Assembly: GCA_019634595.1 (NCBI GenBank)
Contig: JAHCBC010000001.1
Location: 186,001-250,000 of the forward strand
Reading direction: 5' to 3'
DNA from: Akkermansiaceae bacterium
Lineage (GTDB): Bacteria > Verrucomicrobiota > Verrucomicrobiia > Verrucomicrobiales > Akkermansiaceae
Length of the DNA: 64,000 bases
This document shows, in pieces, positions 35,363 through 43,283 of the stretch (its first letter is position 1; each line of letters opens with the position of its first letter). The notes under the pieces were generated by a model. The model was not told the DNA's origin. It worked only from the letters and a program-made list of their open reading frames with translations, and made no database searches. Position numbers and translations under genes: made by a program.

Positions 35363-37725
35363 AGATCGTCTGGGCGGAAAACGGGTGGCTCGTCCCGGGA
35401 TTGGTGGTGCTGGCGGTGGTCGCGGTGGTGCTGGCCGCGGGCTACGCGCGCCGCCGTGATGTGCCGCCGGGTGTCCGCTGGGCCGCCGCGCTGCTGAAGC
35501 TGCTCGGCTTCGCCTTCATCCTGGTCTTCATCCTGCGGCCGGAGGTCATCCGGTCGTCCGGCCGCCCCGGTGCCAACCACTGGGTCATCCTTTCCGACAA
35601 TAGCGCCAGCATGACCATCAAGGACCGTGCGGACGGAAAGTCCCACGCGGAACGGCTGGGGGAGGCCATGGGGCCTGCCGACGGCGGCTGGAGGAAGGAT
35701 CTGGCGGAACATTTCACCGTCGATCATTTCACGTTCGACTCCCGTCTGCGGAAGCAGCCGGCGGATTCCGCGATGGATTTCAAGGGCACCGCGTCCTCCC
35801 TGTCCGGTGCGCTCGACGCGCTGCGCGGCAGGTATGAGGGCCGTCCTCTGGCCGGGGTGCTGGTCCTCACGGACGGCAGTCCCACGGATGAACTGTGGCG
35901 GCGATCACCGGTCGCCGTTTCTTCAACATCATCCGCGTCACCGGTCGCCGTCCCTTCCTCATCATCCGCCGAAATTCTCCCCGGCTCACCTCCCGTCTTC
36001 CCGCTGGTCCTCCATCGCGGGGACTCCGTGGTGGACCTTTCCATCCCGTCCGCCACGGCGCAGGTCACCCTCTTCGAGGACGCCCCCGTCATGGTGGATG
36101 CCACGGTTTCCGCGCGCGGGGTGAAGGGGAAAACCATCATCGCCACCCTGCGGGAGTCCGGCACGGACACCGTGCTGGGGGAACAGCGGCGCGTCATTTC
36201 CGGAGATGACGAAACATGGCTGGTCCGCTTCCAGGCAAAGCCGAAGGAGTCCGGCGTCTCCTTCACGGAGGTGGATGTCCGCATGGAGGATCCGGGTGGT
36301 CCCGCAGAGGCCACGCTGGAGAACAACAAACGAGGCGTCGCCGCCAACCGCGACGCCGGACCCTACCGCGTGCTCTACGTCGGCGGCCGGCCCAACTATG
36401 AGCACAAGTTCCTCCAGCGCGCGCTGGAAGGGGACTCCGAGGTGCGGATGACCAGCCTGCTGCGCATCGCCAAACGCGAGCCGAAGTTCGACTTCCGCGG
36501 CCGCCAGGGGGAAAACACGAACCCGCTCTACCGTGGTTTCGAATCCCACGATGATGTGGAGCGTTTCGATGAAGCCGTCTTCATCCGCCTGAACACCACC
36601 AGCCCGGACGAACTCAGCTCCGGCTTCCCGCGCACCCCGGAGGAGATCTTCCCGTTCGAGGCCATCATCATCGACGACGCGGAGGCGGCGATGTTCGACC
36701 ATGAACAGCAGCGGTTGTTGCAGCGCTTCGTTTCCGAAAGGGGCGGCGGCCTCATCGTGCTCGGCGGCATGGAGTCGCTGGATGCCGGTGGGTATAAAGG
36801 CACGCCCATCGGTGAGATGCTGCCCGTTTATCTCGATTCGGAGACGCCGGGCGGGGAACCGCTGGCCGGGAAATACGAACTCACCCGTGAGGGGAAGCTG
36901 GAGCCGTGGGCGCGGCTGAAGGACAACGAGGGAGATGAGGACGCCCGCATCGCCGCGATGCCGGATTTCCGCAACGTCCACAAGCTGCCCGCCATCCGTC
37001 CCGGCTCGACGGAAGTGGCGCGGCTCGCCTTGCCGGACGGCGGCCACGCGCCCGCGCTGATCACCCGCCGTTTCGGTCGTGGCCGCACCGCCGTGCTGGC
37101 GCTCACGGATTTCTGGCGCTGGGGTATGACGCGGCCGGAGGCGCACGCGGAGATGGAAAAGGCGTGGCGGCAGAAGCTGCGCTGGTTGCTGGCGGATGTG
37201 CCGCGCCGCCTTACCGTGAAAGCTGAGGGGGACGGCATCGCCGTGGAGCTGTTCGGCACCGACTTCCGCCCGGACGAATCCGCCTCCGTTTCACTGAAGG
37301 TGAAGCGTCCGGACGGCACCTGGACGAACATCGCCGCACGCCCGCATCCGGAGCAGCCTGGCGTCATGCAGGCAACCTTCCATTCAGCGGATCCGGGGAA
37401 CCATCTGGTGGAGGCCGCCACCCGCGCCACGGAAAAGCAACCCGCCCTCACCGCCCGCAGCGGCTGGGTGGTCAATTCCCTGCAAGATGAATACAGGTCC
37501 CTGCGCCCGGACATGGAGGCCATGAACCGCCTCGCCTCCGCCACCGGCGGCCGCGTCCTGTCCGTGGCGGATCTCTCCGGATTCGTGGACAGTATCAGGA
37601 ACCTGCCCGTGCCCGTCACCGAGACGCGCCGGGAACCGCTGTGGCACTCCCCCGCATGGCTCGCGCTCGCACTGGCCTGCTTCGTCGGTGAGTGGGGACT
37701 GAGGAGATGGAAACGACTTCCGTGA
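35359..37725 (+). CDS. VWA-type membrane protein with GATase-like domain
   Basis: 788 aa, starting in ATGA overlap with the DUF4175 stop. Two N-terminal helices (LVPGLVVLAVVAVVLAAGYA; LLKLLGFAFILVFILRP), a VWA-like domain with MIDAS SDNSASM near residue 80, and then a GATase1-like segment (FEAIIIDDAEAAMFDHEQQR, GGGLIVLGGMESLDAGGY, about residues 430-480). A C-terminal helix (WLALALACFVGEWGLRRWKR) ends it. A Ser/Ala/Val-rich insertion near residues 180-200 (SPVAVSSTSSASPVAV) is made from the 25-base repeat plus a partial second copy. Confidence 0.85.
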   Translation: MKIVWAENGWLVPGLVVLAVVAVVLAAGYARRRDVPPGVRWAAALLKLLGFAFILVFILRPEVIRSSGRPGANHWVILSDNSASMTIKDRADGKSHAERLGEAMGPADGGWRKDLAEHFTVDHFTFDSRLRKQPADSAMDFKGTASSLSGALDALRGRYEGRPLAGVLVLTDGSPTDELWRRSPVAVSSTSSASPVAVPSSSSAEILPGSPPVFPLVLHRGDSVVDLSIPSATAQVTLFEDAPVMVDATVSARGVKGKTIIATLRESGTDTVLGEQRRVISGDDETWLVRFQAKPKESGVSFTEVDVRMEDPGGPAEATLENNKRGVAANRDAGPYRVLYVGGRPNYEHKFLQRALEGDSEVRMTSLLRIAKREPKFDFRGRQGENTNPLYRGFESHDDVERFDEAVFIRLNTTSPDELSSGFPRTPEEIFPFEAIIIDDAEAAMFDHEQQRLLQRFVSERGGGLIVLGGMESLDAGGYKGTPIGEMLPVYLDSETPGGEPLAGKYELTREGKLEPWARLKDNEGDEDARIAAMPDFRNVHKLPAIRPGSTEVARLALPDGGHAPALITRRFGRGRTAVLALTDFWRWGMTRPEAHAEMEKAWRQKLRWLLADVPRRLTVKAEGDGIAVELFGTDFRPDESASVSLKVKRPDGTWTNIAARPHPEQPGVMQATFHSADPGNHLVEAATRATEKQPALTARSGWVVNSLQDEYRSLRPDMEAMNRLASATGGRVLSVADLSGFVDSIRNLPVPVTETRREPLWHSPAWLALALACFVGEWGLRRWKRLP
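35895..35919 (+). repeat. 25-base intragenic repeat, copy 2 with partial tandem
   Basis: Identical to 31093-31117. About 27 bases further on, TCACCGGTCGCCGT is repeated (around 35938-35951), producing a tandem SPVAVS/SPVAVP peptide. The element sits in a linker of the VWA protein. Confidence 0.78.
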
Positions 37726-38786
37726 TGAAAAGGAATCAACCGCAGATGAACGCAGATGAACATAGATGGAAGAGGATATTTTTAATCCTGTTCTTTGATC
37801 TGCGTGTATTTGGCTCGGGTCTGGGAAAGCTGCTCGCCCATCTCCGCTTCGCTCCGATTGCGTTCATCTGCGGTTGGCTTCTTCTCCCTTCCGTTCGAGC
37901 CGCCGAGGAAAAGCGCGACATGCTCATCGTCGTCAGCGAGCCGGGTGAGCAGCGCTATGAAGCGGAGTTCCGTAAGCAGGGGGAGGTGTGGAAACAGACG
38001 GCGGAGAAAGGGAACTTCGCCGCCACCGTCGTCGGCATGGACCCGGCGGGGGAGGGCGGGGACCGCGCCGCGCTGGAGAAGGCGCTCTCCGCGCTGCCGA
38101 AGGACGGCGGGGACCTCTGGTTGGTCTGGATCGGCCATGGCAGCTATGACGGCCGGACCGCGAACTTCAACCTGCGGGGCCGCGATGTTTCCTCCGCGGA
38201 GCTGAGGGAACTGCTCGCCCCGTTCACCCGCCGCCTGGTCATCCTCAACCTCTTTTCCGCCAGCTCCCCGTTCCTGAAGGAACTGTCCGGCGATAACCGT
38301 GTCATCATCGGCTCCACCCGCAGTGATGGGGAGCGGAATTACACCCGCTTCGGCGGGGCCATGGCGGAGGCTCTCACCGCTGCGGATGCGGATCTGGACC
38401 GTGACGGAGCCGTGTCGCTCATCGAGGCCACCCTGACCGCCTCATCGAAGGTGCGCGCCTTCTATGAGGACGCGCAGCGGGTGATGCAGGAGCACGCCGT
38501 CATCGATGACAACGGCGACGGCATGGGGACCCCTGCGGAAACCTTCAAGGGCCTGCGGGCGGGTAGGAAACCCGCCGACGGAAAGCCCGCCGATGGCTTG
38601 GTCGCGCGGGAGATCCATTTCCTGAAACCCACCGTCGATCCCCTGGATCCCGCTGCCCGCGAAAAGCGCGCCGCGCTGGAAGCGGAGATCGAGGCACTCC
38701 GCGAAAAGAAGAAGACCATGCAGGAGGATGACTACTACCGGCAGCTCGAGGTGCTGATGAGGAAGATGGCGGAGCTATACCAGTAA
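37725..38786 (+). CDS. Caspase-like (C13/C14 fold) protein lacking the catalytic Cys
   Basis: 353 aa, starting in TGATG overlap with the VWA gene; ATG 37707 is an alternative. Residues ~49-68 form a signal peptide end (FAPIAFICGWLLLPSVRA). The mature part has a caspase-like core: LWLVWIGHGSYDGRTANF with the catalytic His, then LVILNLFSASSPFLKEL where the nucleophile Cys should be, and VIIGSTRSDGERNYTRFG. No Cys occurs in the mature protein, so it is a predicted pseudopeptidase. A calcium-type DLDRDGAVSLIEA loop follows, then a C-terminal coiled coil. Residues ~5-51 are encoded by an inverted-repeat element. Confidence 0.8.
   Translation: MKRNQPQMNADEHRWKRIFLILFFDLRVFGSGLGKLLAHLRFAPIAFICGWLLLPSVRAAEEKRDMLIVVSEPGEQRYEAEFRKQGEVWKQTAEKGNFAATVVGMDPAGEGGDRAALEKALSALPKDGGDLWLVWIGHGSYDGRTANFNLRGRDVSSAELRELLAPFTRRLVILNLFSASSPFLKELSGDNRVIIGSTRSDGERNYTRFGGAMAEALTAADADLDRDGAVSLIEATLTASSKVRAFYEDAQRVMQEHAVIDDNGDGMGTPAETFKGLRAGRKPADGKPADGLVAREIHFLKPTVDPLDPAAREKRAALEAEIEALREKKKTMQEDDYYRQLEVLMRKMAELYQ
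37737..37876. repeat. 140-bp inverted-repeat element inside a gene start
   Basis: Perfect 18-bp arms CAACCGCAGATGAACGCA (37737-37754) and TGCGTTCATCTGCGGTTG (37859-37876). The interior contains further degenerate units (CGCAGATGAACATAGATGG; GATCTGCGTGTATTTGGC). It lies within the coding sequence of the caspase-like protein and supplies part of its signal-peptide region. Confidence 0.85.
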
Positions 38787-38837
38787 GGAAAACGCCCACG
38801 CTTGCCCGAACCCGCCTCCGGTGATTTGCTTGCGGAA

Positions 38838-39203
38838 ATGAGAGCGCGTTTGACGAAGGATTTCCGTTTTGAGGCGGCCCACACCCTGCCCAGCCTGCCG
38901 GAGGGGCACAAGTGCCGGCAGATGCACGGCCACAGCTTCAAGGTGGAGATCTCCGTCGAGGGGGTGGTGGACGAGGCCATCGGCTGGATCTACGACCACA
39001 AGGTCATCTCGGAGGCGATGAAGCCGCTGCTCGAACAGCTCGACCACGGCTACCTCAATGACATCCCCGGGCTGGAAAGCCCCACCATCGAGCGCATGGC
39101 GGCGTGGTTCTGGCGGCACCTCGCGCCCCAGCTTCCGGGCTTGGCGGAGATCGTCATTTTCGAGACACCCACCGCGCGCTGCTCTTTCAAGGGCGAGTTC
39201 TGA
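38838..39203 (+). CDS. queD: 6-carboxytetrahydropterin synthase (QueD family)
   Basis: 121 aa from ATG 38838 (MRARLTKDFRFEAAHTLP); a TTG at 38802 would add 12 unlikely residues. Zinc ligands H15-type in FEAAHTLP and the pair in MHGHSFKVEI, catalytic Cys in HKCRQMHGH, the DHKVIS segment, and a terminal Glu in IVIFETPTARCSF. It makes 6-carboxy-5,6,7,8-tetrahydropterin from dihydroneopterin triphosphate in queuosine/7-deazaguanine biosynthesis. No other que genes are nearby. Confidence 0.88.
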   Translation: MRARLTKDFRFEAAHTLPSLPEGHKCRQMHGHSFKVEISVEGVVDEAIGWIYDHKVISEAMKPLLEQLDHGYLNDIPGLESPTIERMAAWFWRHLAPQLPGLAEIVIFETPTARCSFKGEF

Positions 39204-39265
39204 GGTGGGGGCGGGCGTTGAAAACCGGACTTCCTTGCTTGGGAAACGATGCTAGATTTCCGTGC

Positions 39266-40120
39266 ATGAAATTGATCCGATTCGGGGACGCTGGGAGGGA
39301 GGAGCCGGGGGTGTTGCTCGCGGATGGCCGGAAGATCGATGCCAGCGGCGAGTTCAACGACTACGACGAGGGCTTCTTCGCTTCCGGTGGACTGGAGTCC
39401 CTGGCGGAGTGGGTGGAGGGCGGTTGTCCGGGCGGTGTCGAGATCGACCCGCTGGCCCGTCTCGGTCCGCCGGTGAACCGCCCGTCGAAGATCGTCTGCG
39501 TCGGCAGGAACTACATCGAGCACGTGAAGGAACTGGACGGGGACATCCCCACGGAGCCGACGCTTTTCATGAAGGCGACCACCGCCTGGAGCGGACCTTC
39601 CGACGATGTCATCATCCCCCGTGGCTCGACCAAGCTGGACTACGAGGTGGAGCTGGCGATCGTGATCGGCCAGTTGGCCAGCTATGTGGAAGAGGTGGAC
39701 GCGCTGTCCCACGTGGCCGGTTACTCGACGTTCTGTGACTTCTCCGAACGCGCCTTCCAGAAGGAAATGGGCGGCCAGTGGGTGAAGGGGAAAAGCTGCG
39801 ACAGCTTCGCGCCCATGGGGCCGTGGCTGGTGACGGCGGATGAGGTGGCGGACCCGCAGAAGCTCCGCCTGTGGACCACCGTGAATGGCGAGCTGCGCCA
39901 GAACGGCTACACCGGCGACATGATTTTCTCCGTCCGGCAGATCGTCAGCTACATCAGCCGTTTCATGACCCTGCTGCCCGGGGACGTCATCATCACCGGC
40001 ACGCCCAGCGGCGTGGCCATGGGCATGACACCGCCGAAGTACCTACAGTGCGGGGACTTCGTGGAATGCGGCGTGGAGGGCCTGGGGCAGACCGGGCACC
40101 GCGTGGTGGCTCTGCCATGA
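39266..40120 (+). CDS. Fumarylacetoacetate hydrolase family protein
   Basis: 284 aa from ATG 39266 (MKLIRFGDAGREEPGVLL). The FAH core is clear: KIVCVGRNYIEHVKEL, PTLFMKATTAWSGPSDDVII, metal-binding DYEVELAIVIG, then VAGYSTFCDFSERAFQ, GKSCDSFAPMGPWLV and the final DVIITGTPSGVAMG. Members hydrolyse or decarboxylate C-C bonds in acylpyruvates or aromatic-catabolism intermediates with a divalent metal. Specific substrate cannot be told; acylpyruvate hydrolase is the safest guess. Confidence 0.9.
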   Translation: MKLIRFGDAGREEPGVLLADGRKIDASGEFNDYDEGFFASGGLESLAEWVEGGCPGGVEIDPLARLGPPVNRPSKIVCVGRNYIEHVKELDGDIPTEPTLFMKATTAWSGPSDDVIIPRGSTKLDYEVELAIVIGQLASYVEEVDALSHVAGYSTFCDFSERAFQKEMGGQWVKGKSCDSFAPMGPWLVTADEVADPQKLRLWTTVNGELRQNGYTGDMIFSVRQIVSYISRFMTLLPGDVIITGTPSGVAMGMTPPKYLQCGDFVECGVEGLGQTGHRVVALP

Positions 40121-40127
40121 TCCTGCC

Positions 40128-40784
40128 GTGAAGCGGAAACTCGTCATCTCCATGCGGCCGTGGCCGAAGCCGAAGGGCGGGCCGCACCGGGTCGTATGCC
40201 ATTTCTGCGATACCCTGCACGAGTCCGTGCCGGTGCCGGAGGGCACTGCGGCGCGCTGCGTGAGGTGTGACGCCCTGCTCTACCAGAACCGCTGCGCCTC
40301 GCTGGTGCGGGCCACTTCCTTTTCCCTTACCGCGCTGGTGCTGATGATCATCGTCCATACCTTCCCGTTCATGAGCATGGATGCGGGGGGCATGCGGACC
40401 ACGCTGACGCCCATGGGTGCGGCCTCCGCGCTGATCAATGATGGCAGCCCCATCGTCGGCTGCGCCGTGGCGTTGTTCACCATGCTCACCCCGCTGGTCA
40501 TGTCCGGCGGGCTGATCTATGTCTGCGGCCCCCTGCTGTGGGGGAAGGCCGCTCCGGGTGCCATGCGCGTCGCCCGCTGGCTCACGCTCACCGAGCCATG
40601 GAACATGATCGAGGTGTTCCTGCTTGGTGTCCTGGTCAGCCTCATGAAGCTGGGGAAAATGGCGGACCTCCACTTCGGCGTTGGCTTCTGGGCCTTCGCC
40701 TGCCTGATGGTGGCGATGGCCGCCGCCGTCGCGGGGATCGACCGCGAGGAACTTTGGGACCGCCTGGAGGTGGCGCGGGAATGA
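40128..40784 (+). CDS. pqiA: Paraquat-inducible protein A domain protein (first copy)
   Basis: 218 aa, GTG start. N-terminal zinc-ribbon Cys pairs (CHFCDTL..ARCVRCDALL) precede four membrane helices (SFSLTALVLMIIVHTFPFMS; SPIVGCAVALFTMLTPLVMS; and two more). PqiA/LetA proteins are inner-membrane partners of MCE-domain lipid tunnels. In E. coli PqiA is one two-domain protein; here the two halves are separate genes overlapping by 4 bases. Confidence 0.88.
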   Translation: MKRKLVISMRPWPKPKGGPHRVVCHFCDTLHESVPVPEGTAARCVRCDALLYQNRCASLVRATSFSLTALVLMIIVHTFPFMSMDAGGMRTTLTPMGAASALINDGSPIVGCAVALFTMLTPLVMSGGLIYVCGPLLWGKAAPGAMRVARWLTLTEPWNMIEVFLLGVLVSLMKLGKMADLHFGVGFWAFACLMVAMAAAVAGIDREELWDRLEVARE

Positions 40785-41422
40785 GCCATCCGCCCCGTGG
40801 AGGCCCGCTGGGGCTGGCAGGCTGCCATGCCTGCGGAAAGGTGTCGCCGGAGAGCCTCGGCAGATGCCCCCGCTGCGGCACCCACCTGCACATCCGGAAG
40901 CCGAACAGCATCCAGCGCACCGTCGCCCTGCTCATCGCCGCGACCGTGCTCTACATCCCGGCCATGGTCCTGCCCATCATGACGGTGCTGGAGTTCGGTG
41001 GCACCGCGAACAAGACCATCATCGTCGGCATGATGGAGTTCTGGCAGAGCGGCGCGTATCCCATCGCCATCGTCATTTTCACCGCCTCCATCCTCATCCC
41101 GTTGCTGAAGATCGTCGCGCTGGTCTGGCTGTGCGCGGCGGCTACGGGCAAGGTCGATCCCTCACCGAAGATCCTGGGGAAGGTCTATTGGCTGACGGAA
41201 CTGCTCGGCCGCTGGTCGATGGTGGATATCTTCGTCGTGGCGATTCTGGTGGCCATGGTCCAGCTCGGCGCCTATATGCGGGTGCTTCCCGGGCCGGGAG
41301 CCGTGGCCTTCGGCGGGGTGGTCGTCCTGACGATGTTCGCCGCCATGAACTTCGATCCACGTTTGCTTTGGGACCGGCTTGAGAGTATGGAACCCCCTCC
41401 CGAGAAAGAAGAATCACCGTGA
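40781..41422 (+). CDS. pqiA: Paraquat-inducible protein A domain protein (second copy)
   Basis: 213 aa from ATG 40781, in ATGA overlap with the first pqiA. Zinc-ribbon Cys pairs CHACG and CPRCG, then four membrane helices (RTVALLIAATVLYIPAMVLP; YPIAIVIFTASILIPLLKIV; and others). It is homologous to the preceding gene and to the second half of fused PqiA. It overlaps pqiB by 4 bases. Confidence 0.88.
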   Translation: MSHPPRGGPLGLAGCHACGKVSPESLGRCPRCGTHLHIRKPNSIQRTVALLIAATVLYIPAMVLPIMTVLEFGGTANKTIIVGMMEFWQSGAYPIAIVIFTASILIPLLKIVALVWLCAAATGKVDPSPKILGKVYWLTELLGRWSMVDIFVVAILVAMVQLGAYMRVLPGPGAVAFGGVVVLTMFAAMNFDPRLLWDRLESMEPPPEKEESP

Positions 41423-43092
41423 GCGATACCGAAACACCTCCCGCAGCAACCCCGCAGTTCAAAGCCGCGCAACGGTGGAACGTCGTGTGGGTGGTGCCCA
41501 TCCTCGCCCTCCTCATCGGCGGCTGGCTGGTCTATCGCAGCATCACCTCGAAGGGGCCGGAGATCCGCATTTCCTTTGAGACCGCCGACGGCATCGTCTC
41601 CGGAAAGACGGAGGTCCGCTGCCGTTCCGTCCGGGTGGGCTACGTCACGGATGTGGAACTTTCCAAGGATCTGAAATCCGTCTCCATCGCCGTGCGGATG
41701 GACCCGGAGGCATCCCACCTCCTCCAGCAGGGCACCAACTTCTGGGTGGTGAGGCCCCGTGTCTCCGCCACGGACATTTCCGGCCTGGGCACCCTGCTGA
41801 CCGGTGCCTACATCGAACTGGATCCCGGCCCGAGGGGTGGGGATGACAAGGTCAGGGACTTCGTCGGCAAGGAACGCCCCCCCGCCACCAGCCTGAGCGT
41901 CCCCGGACGGCGGCTGAAGCTGAAGGCGGAGGAGGCCGGATCTCTGGTGCAGGGATCCCCCATCTACTACCGTGGATTCGAGGTCGGACGCATCGAGAGC
42001 CGCGAGCTCGCGAAGGATGGCAAGAGCCTGGAATACGATGCCTTCATCCGCCAGGACTGGGGATGGCTCATCACGCAGAACACCCGTTTCTGGAACACCA
42101 GCGGCATCGACGTCACGGCGGATGCGGACGGGGTCAAGCTGCGCACGCCTTCCTTCCAGGCGATGGTTTCCGGCGGCGTGGAGTTCGGCGTGCCGGAGGG
42201 TATCGAGAACGGTGAGCCTGTCGCCGACGGTTCCACCTTCGACCTGTTCAAAAGTTATGACGCGGCGGTGAACTCCACCTTCGCCCCCGTCGTGCAGTTC
42301 CTGCTGCTGTTCGACCAGTCCGTGCGCGGGCTGGCGAAAGGCGCGCCCGTGGAGTTCCGCGGCATCCAGATCGGTAGGGTCGCGGGCATTTCCCTGGATT
42401 ATAACCCCGTGCGGGAGGACCGCCGCATTCCCGTGCTGATCGAGATCGATCCCGCGCTGCTCCGCGCGGAGACCCGGGAAAGGCTGAAGGATCCCGAGTT
42501 CCAGTTCATGGCTAATGCCGTCGGCCGCGGCATGCGTGCCTCCCTGAAGACGGGAAGCCTCCTCACCGGCGCGAAGTTCGTCGATCTGGACTACCACACG
42601 GACCCCGCCTACGCGGAAATCTCGATGACCGGCGAGTACAAGACCCTGCCGACGGTTTCCTCCGGTTTCGACCAGTTGGAAGTGAAGGTCAACGCCTTCC
42701 TCGACAAGGTCGCCGCCTTGCCGCTGGACGAGACCATCGCGAAGATCAACGCGCTGGCGGACGAGTCCACGAAGACGGCGGCGGATGCCAGCGCCACGCT
42801 CAAGGAGATCGAGACCACCGCGGCATCGCTCCGCAAGACGCTGGACGATCCTGCGTTCAGGGAGCTGCCGGCGGATCTGAAACAGACGCTCGCTTCCTTG
42901 GAAAAATCGATCTCCAGCGTCGGCCCGGATGGAGCGATCCAAGGGGATCTGTTGCGCACGCTGGATGAACTGCGTGCCACCCTGCGCTCCCTGACGTCCA
43001 CCTCCACCACCATCGGTGAAAAGCCCAGCTCGCTGCTGTGGGGCAAAGATTCCTCCGGGAACCCGAAGCCAAAGGCACCTCGCGGAAGGTGA
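41419..43092 (+). CDS. pqiB: PqiB-like MCE-domain lipid transport protein
   Basis: 557 aa, GTG start. One N-terminal membrane helix (WNVVWVVPILALLIGGWLVY) is followed by three MCE domains: near residues 50-140 (RISFETADGIVSGKTEVRCR), 160-270 (EAGSLVQGSPIYYRGFEVGR) and 290-400 (RGLAKGAPVEFRGIQIGRVA). A C-terminal helical region begins about residue 410. PqiB forms a periplasmic tunnel moving lipids between membranes together with PqiA. No pqiC lipoprotein gene follows. Confidence 0.9.
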   Translation: MSDTETPPAATPQFKAAQRWNVVWVVPILALLIGGWLVYRSITSKGPEIRISFETADGIVSGKTEVRCRSVRVGYVTDVELSKDLKSVSIAVRMDPEASHLLQQGTNFWVVRPRVSATDISGLGTLLTGAYIELDPGPRGGDDKVRDFVGKERPPATSLSVPGRRLKLKAEEAGSLVQGSPIYYRGFEVGRIESRELAKDGKSLEYDAFIRQDWGWLITQNTRFWNTSGIDVTADADGVKLRTPSFQAMVSGGVEFGVPEGIENGEPVADGSTFDLFKSYDAAVNSTFAPVVQFLLLFDQSVRGLAKGAPVEFRGIQIGRVAGISLDYNPVREDRRIPVLIEIDPALLRAETRERLKDPEFQFMANAVGRGMRASLKTGSLLTGAKFVDLDYHTDPAYAEISMTGEYKTLPTVSSGFDQLEVKVNAFLDKVAALPLDETIAKINALADESTKTAADASATLKEIETTAASLRKTLDDPAFRELPADLKQTLASLEKSISSVGPDGAIQGDLLRTLDELRATLRSLTSTSTTIGEKPSSLLWGKDSSGNPKPKAPRGR

Positions 43093-43101
43093 TTTCGCGT
43101 A

Positions 43102-43121
43102 GCGAAGGTCGTGAGACCTTC
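43102..43121 (+). terminator. Hairpin after pqiB
   Basis: CGAAGGTC, GTGA, GACCTTCG form an 8-bp stem 9 bases after the pqiB stop. No T-run follows, so termination strength is doubtful; it may be another repeat hairpin. Confidence 0.4.
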
Positions 43122-43156
43122 GGCGGGGGTGGATGGAGTGAGCGTCATTTGCCGGG

Positions 43157-43235
43157 CTGGGACCGCGGAATTCATTCCGCCCCGGAGAATCCAGCCATCA
43201 TGCGAAGCCAAGCGGAATGAATTCCGCGGTCCCAG
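43157..43235. repeat. 79-bp inverted-repeat element with 24-bp arms
   Basis: Perfect arms 43157-43180 and 43212-43235 with the same GACCGCGGAATTCATTCC core as the element at 23843. The 31-base loop (CCGGAGAATCC at 43182-43192, then AGCC..GCGAAGCCAA) is the reverse complement of that copy's loop with small changes. It lies between the convergent pqiB and hemW genes. Confidence 0.9.
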
Positions 43236-43283
43236 TGGTCCAATCCTTGGTCCGCTACCCTTCGCGTCCGCTTTTCAACACCA

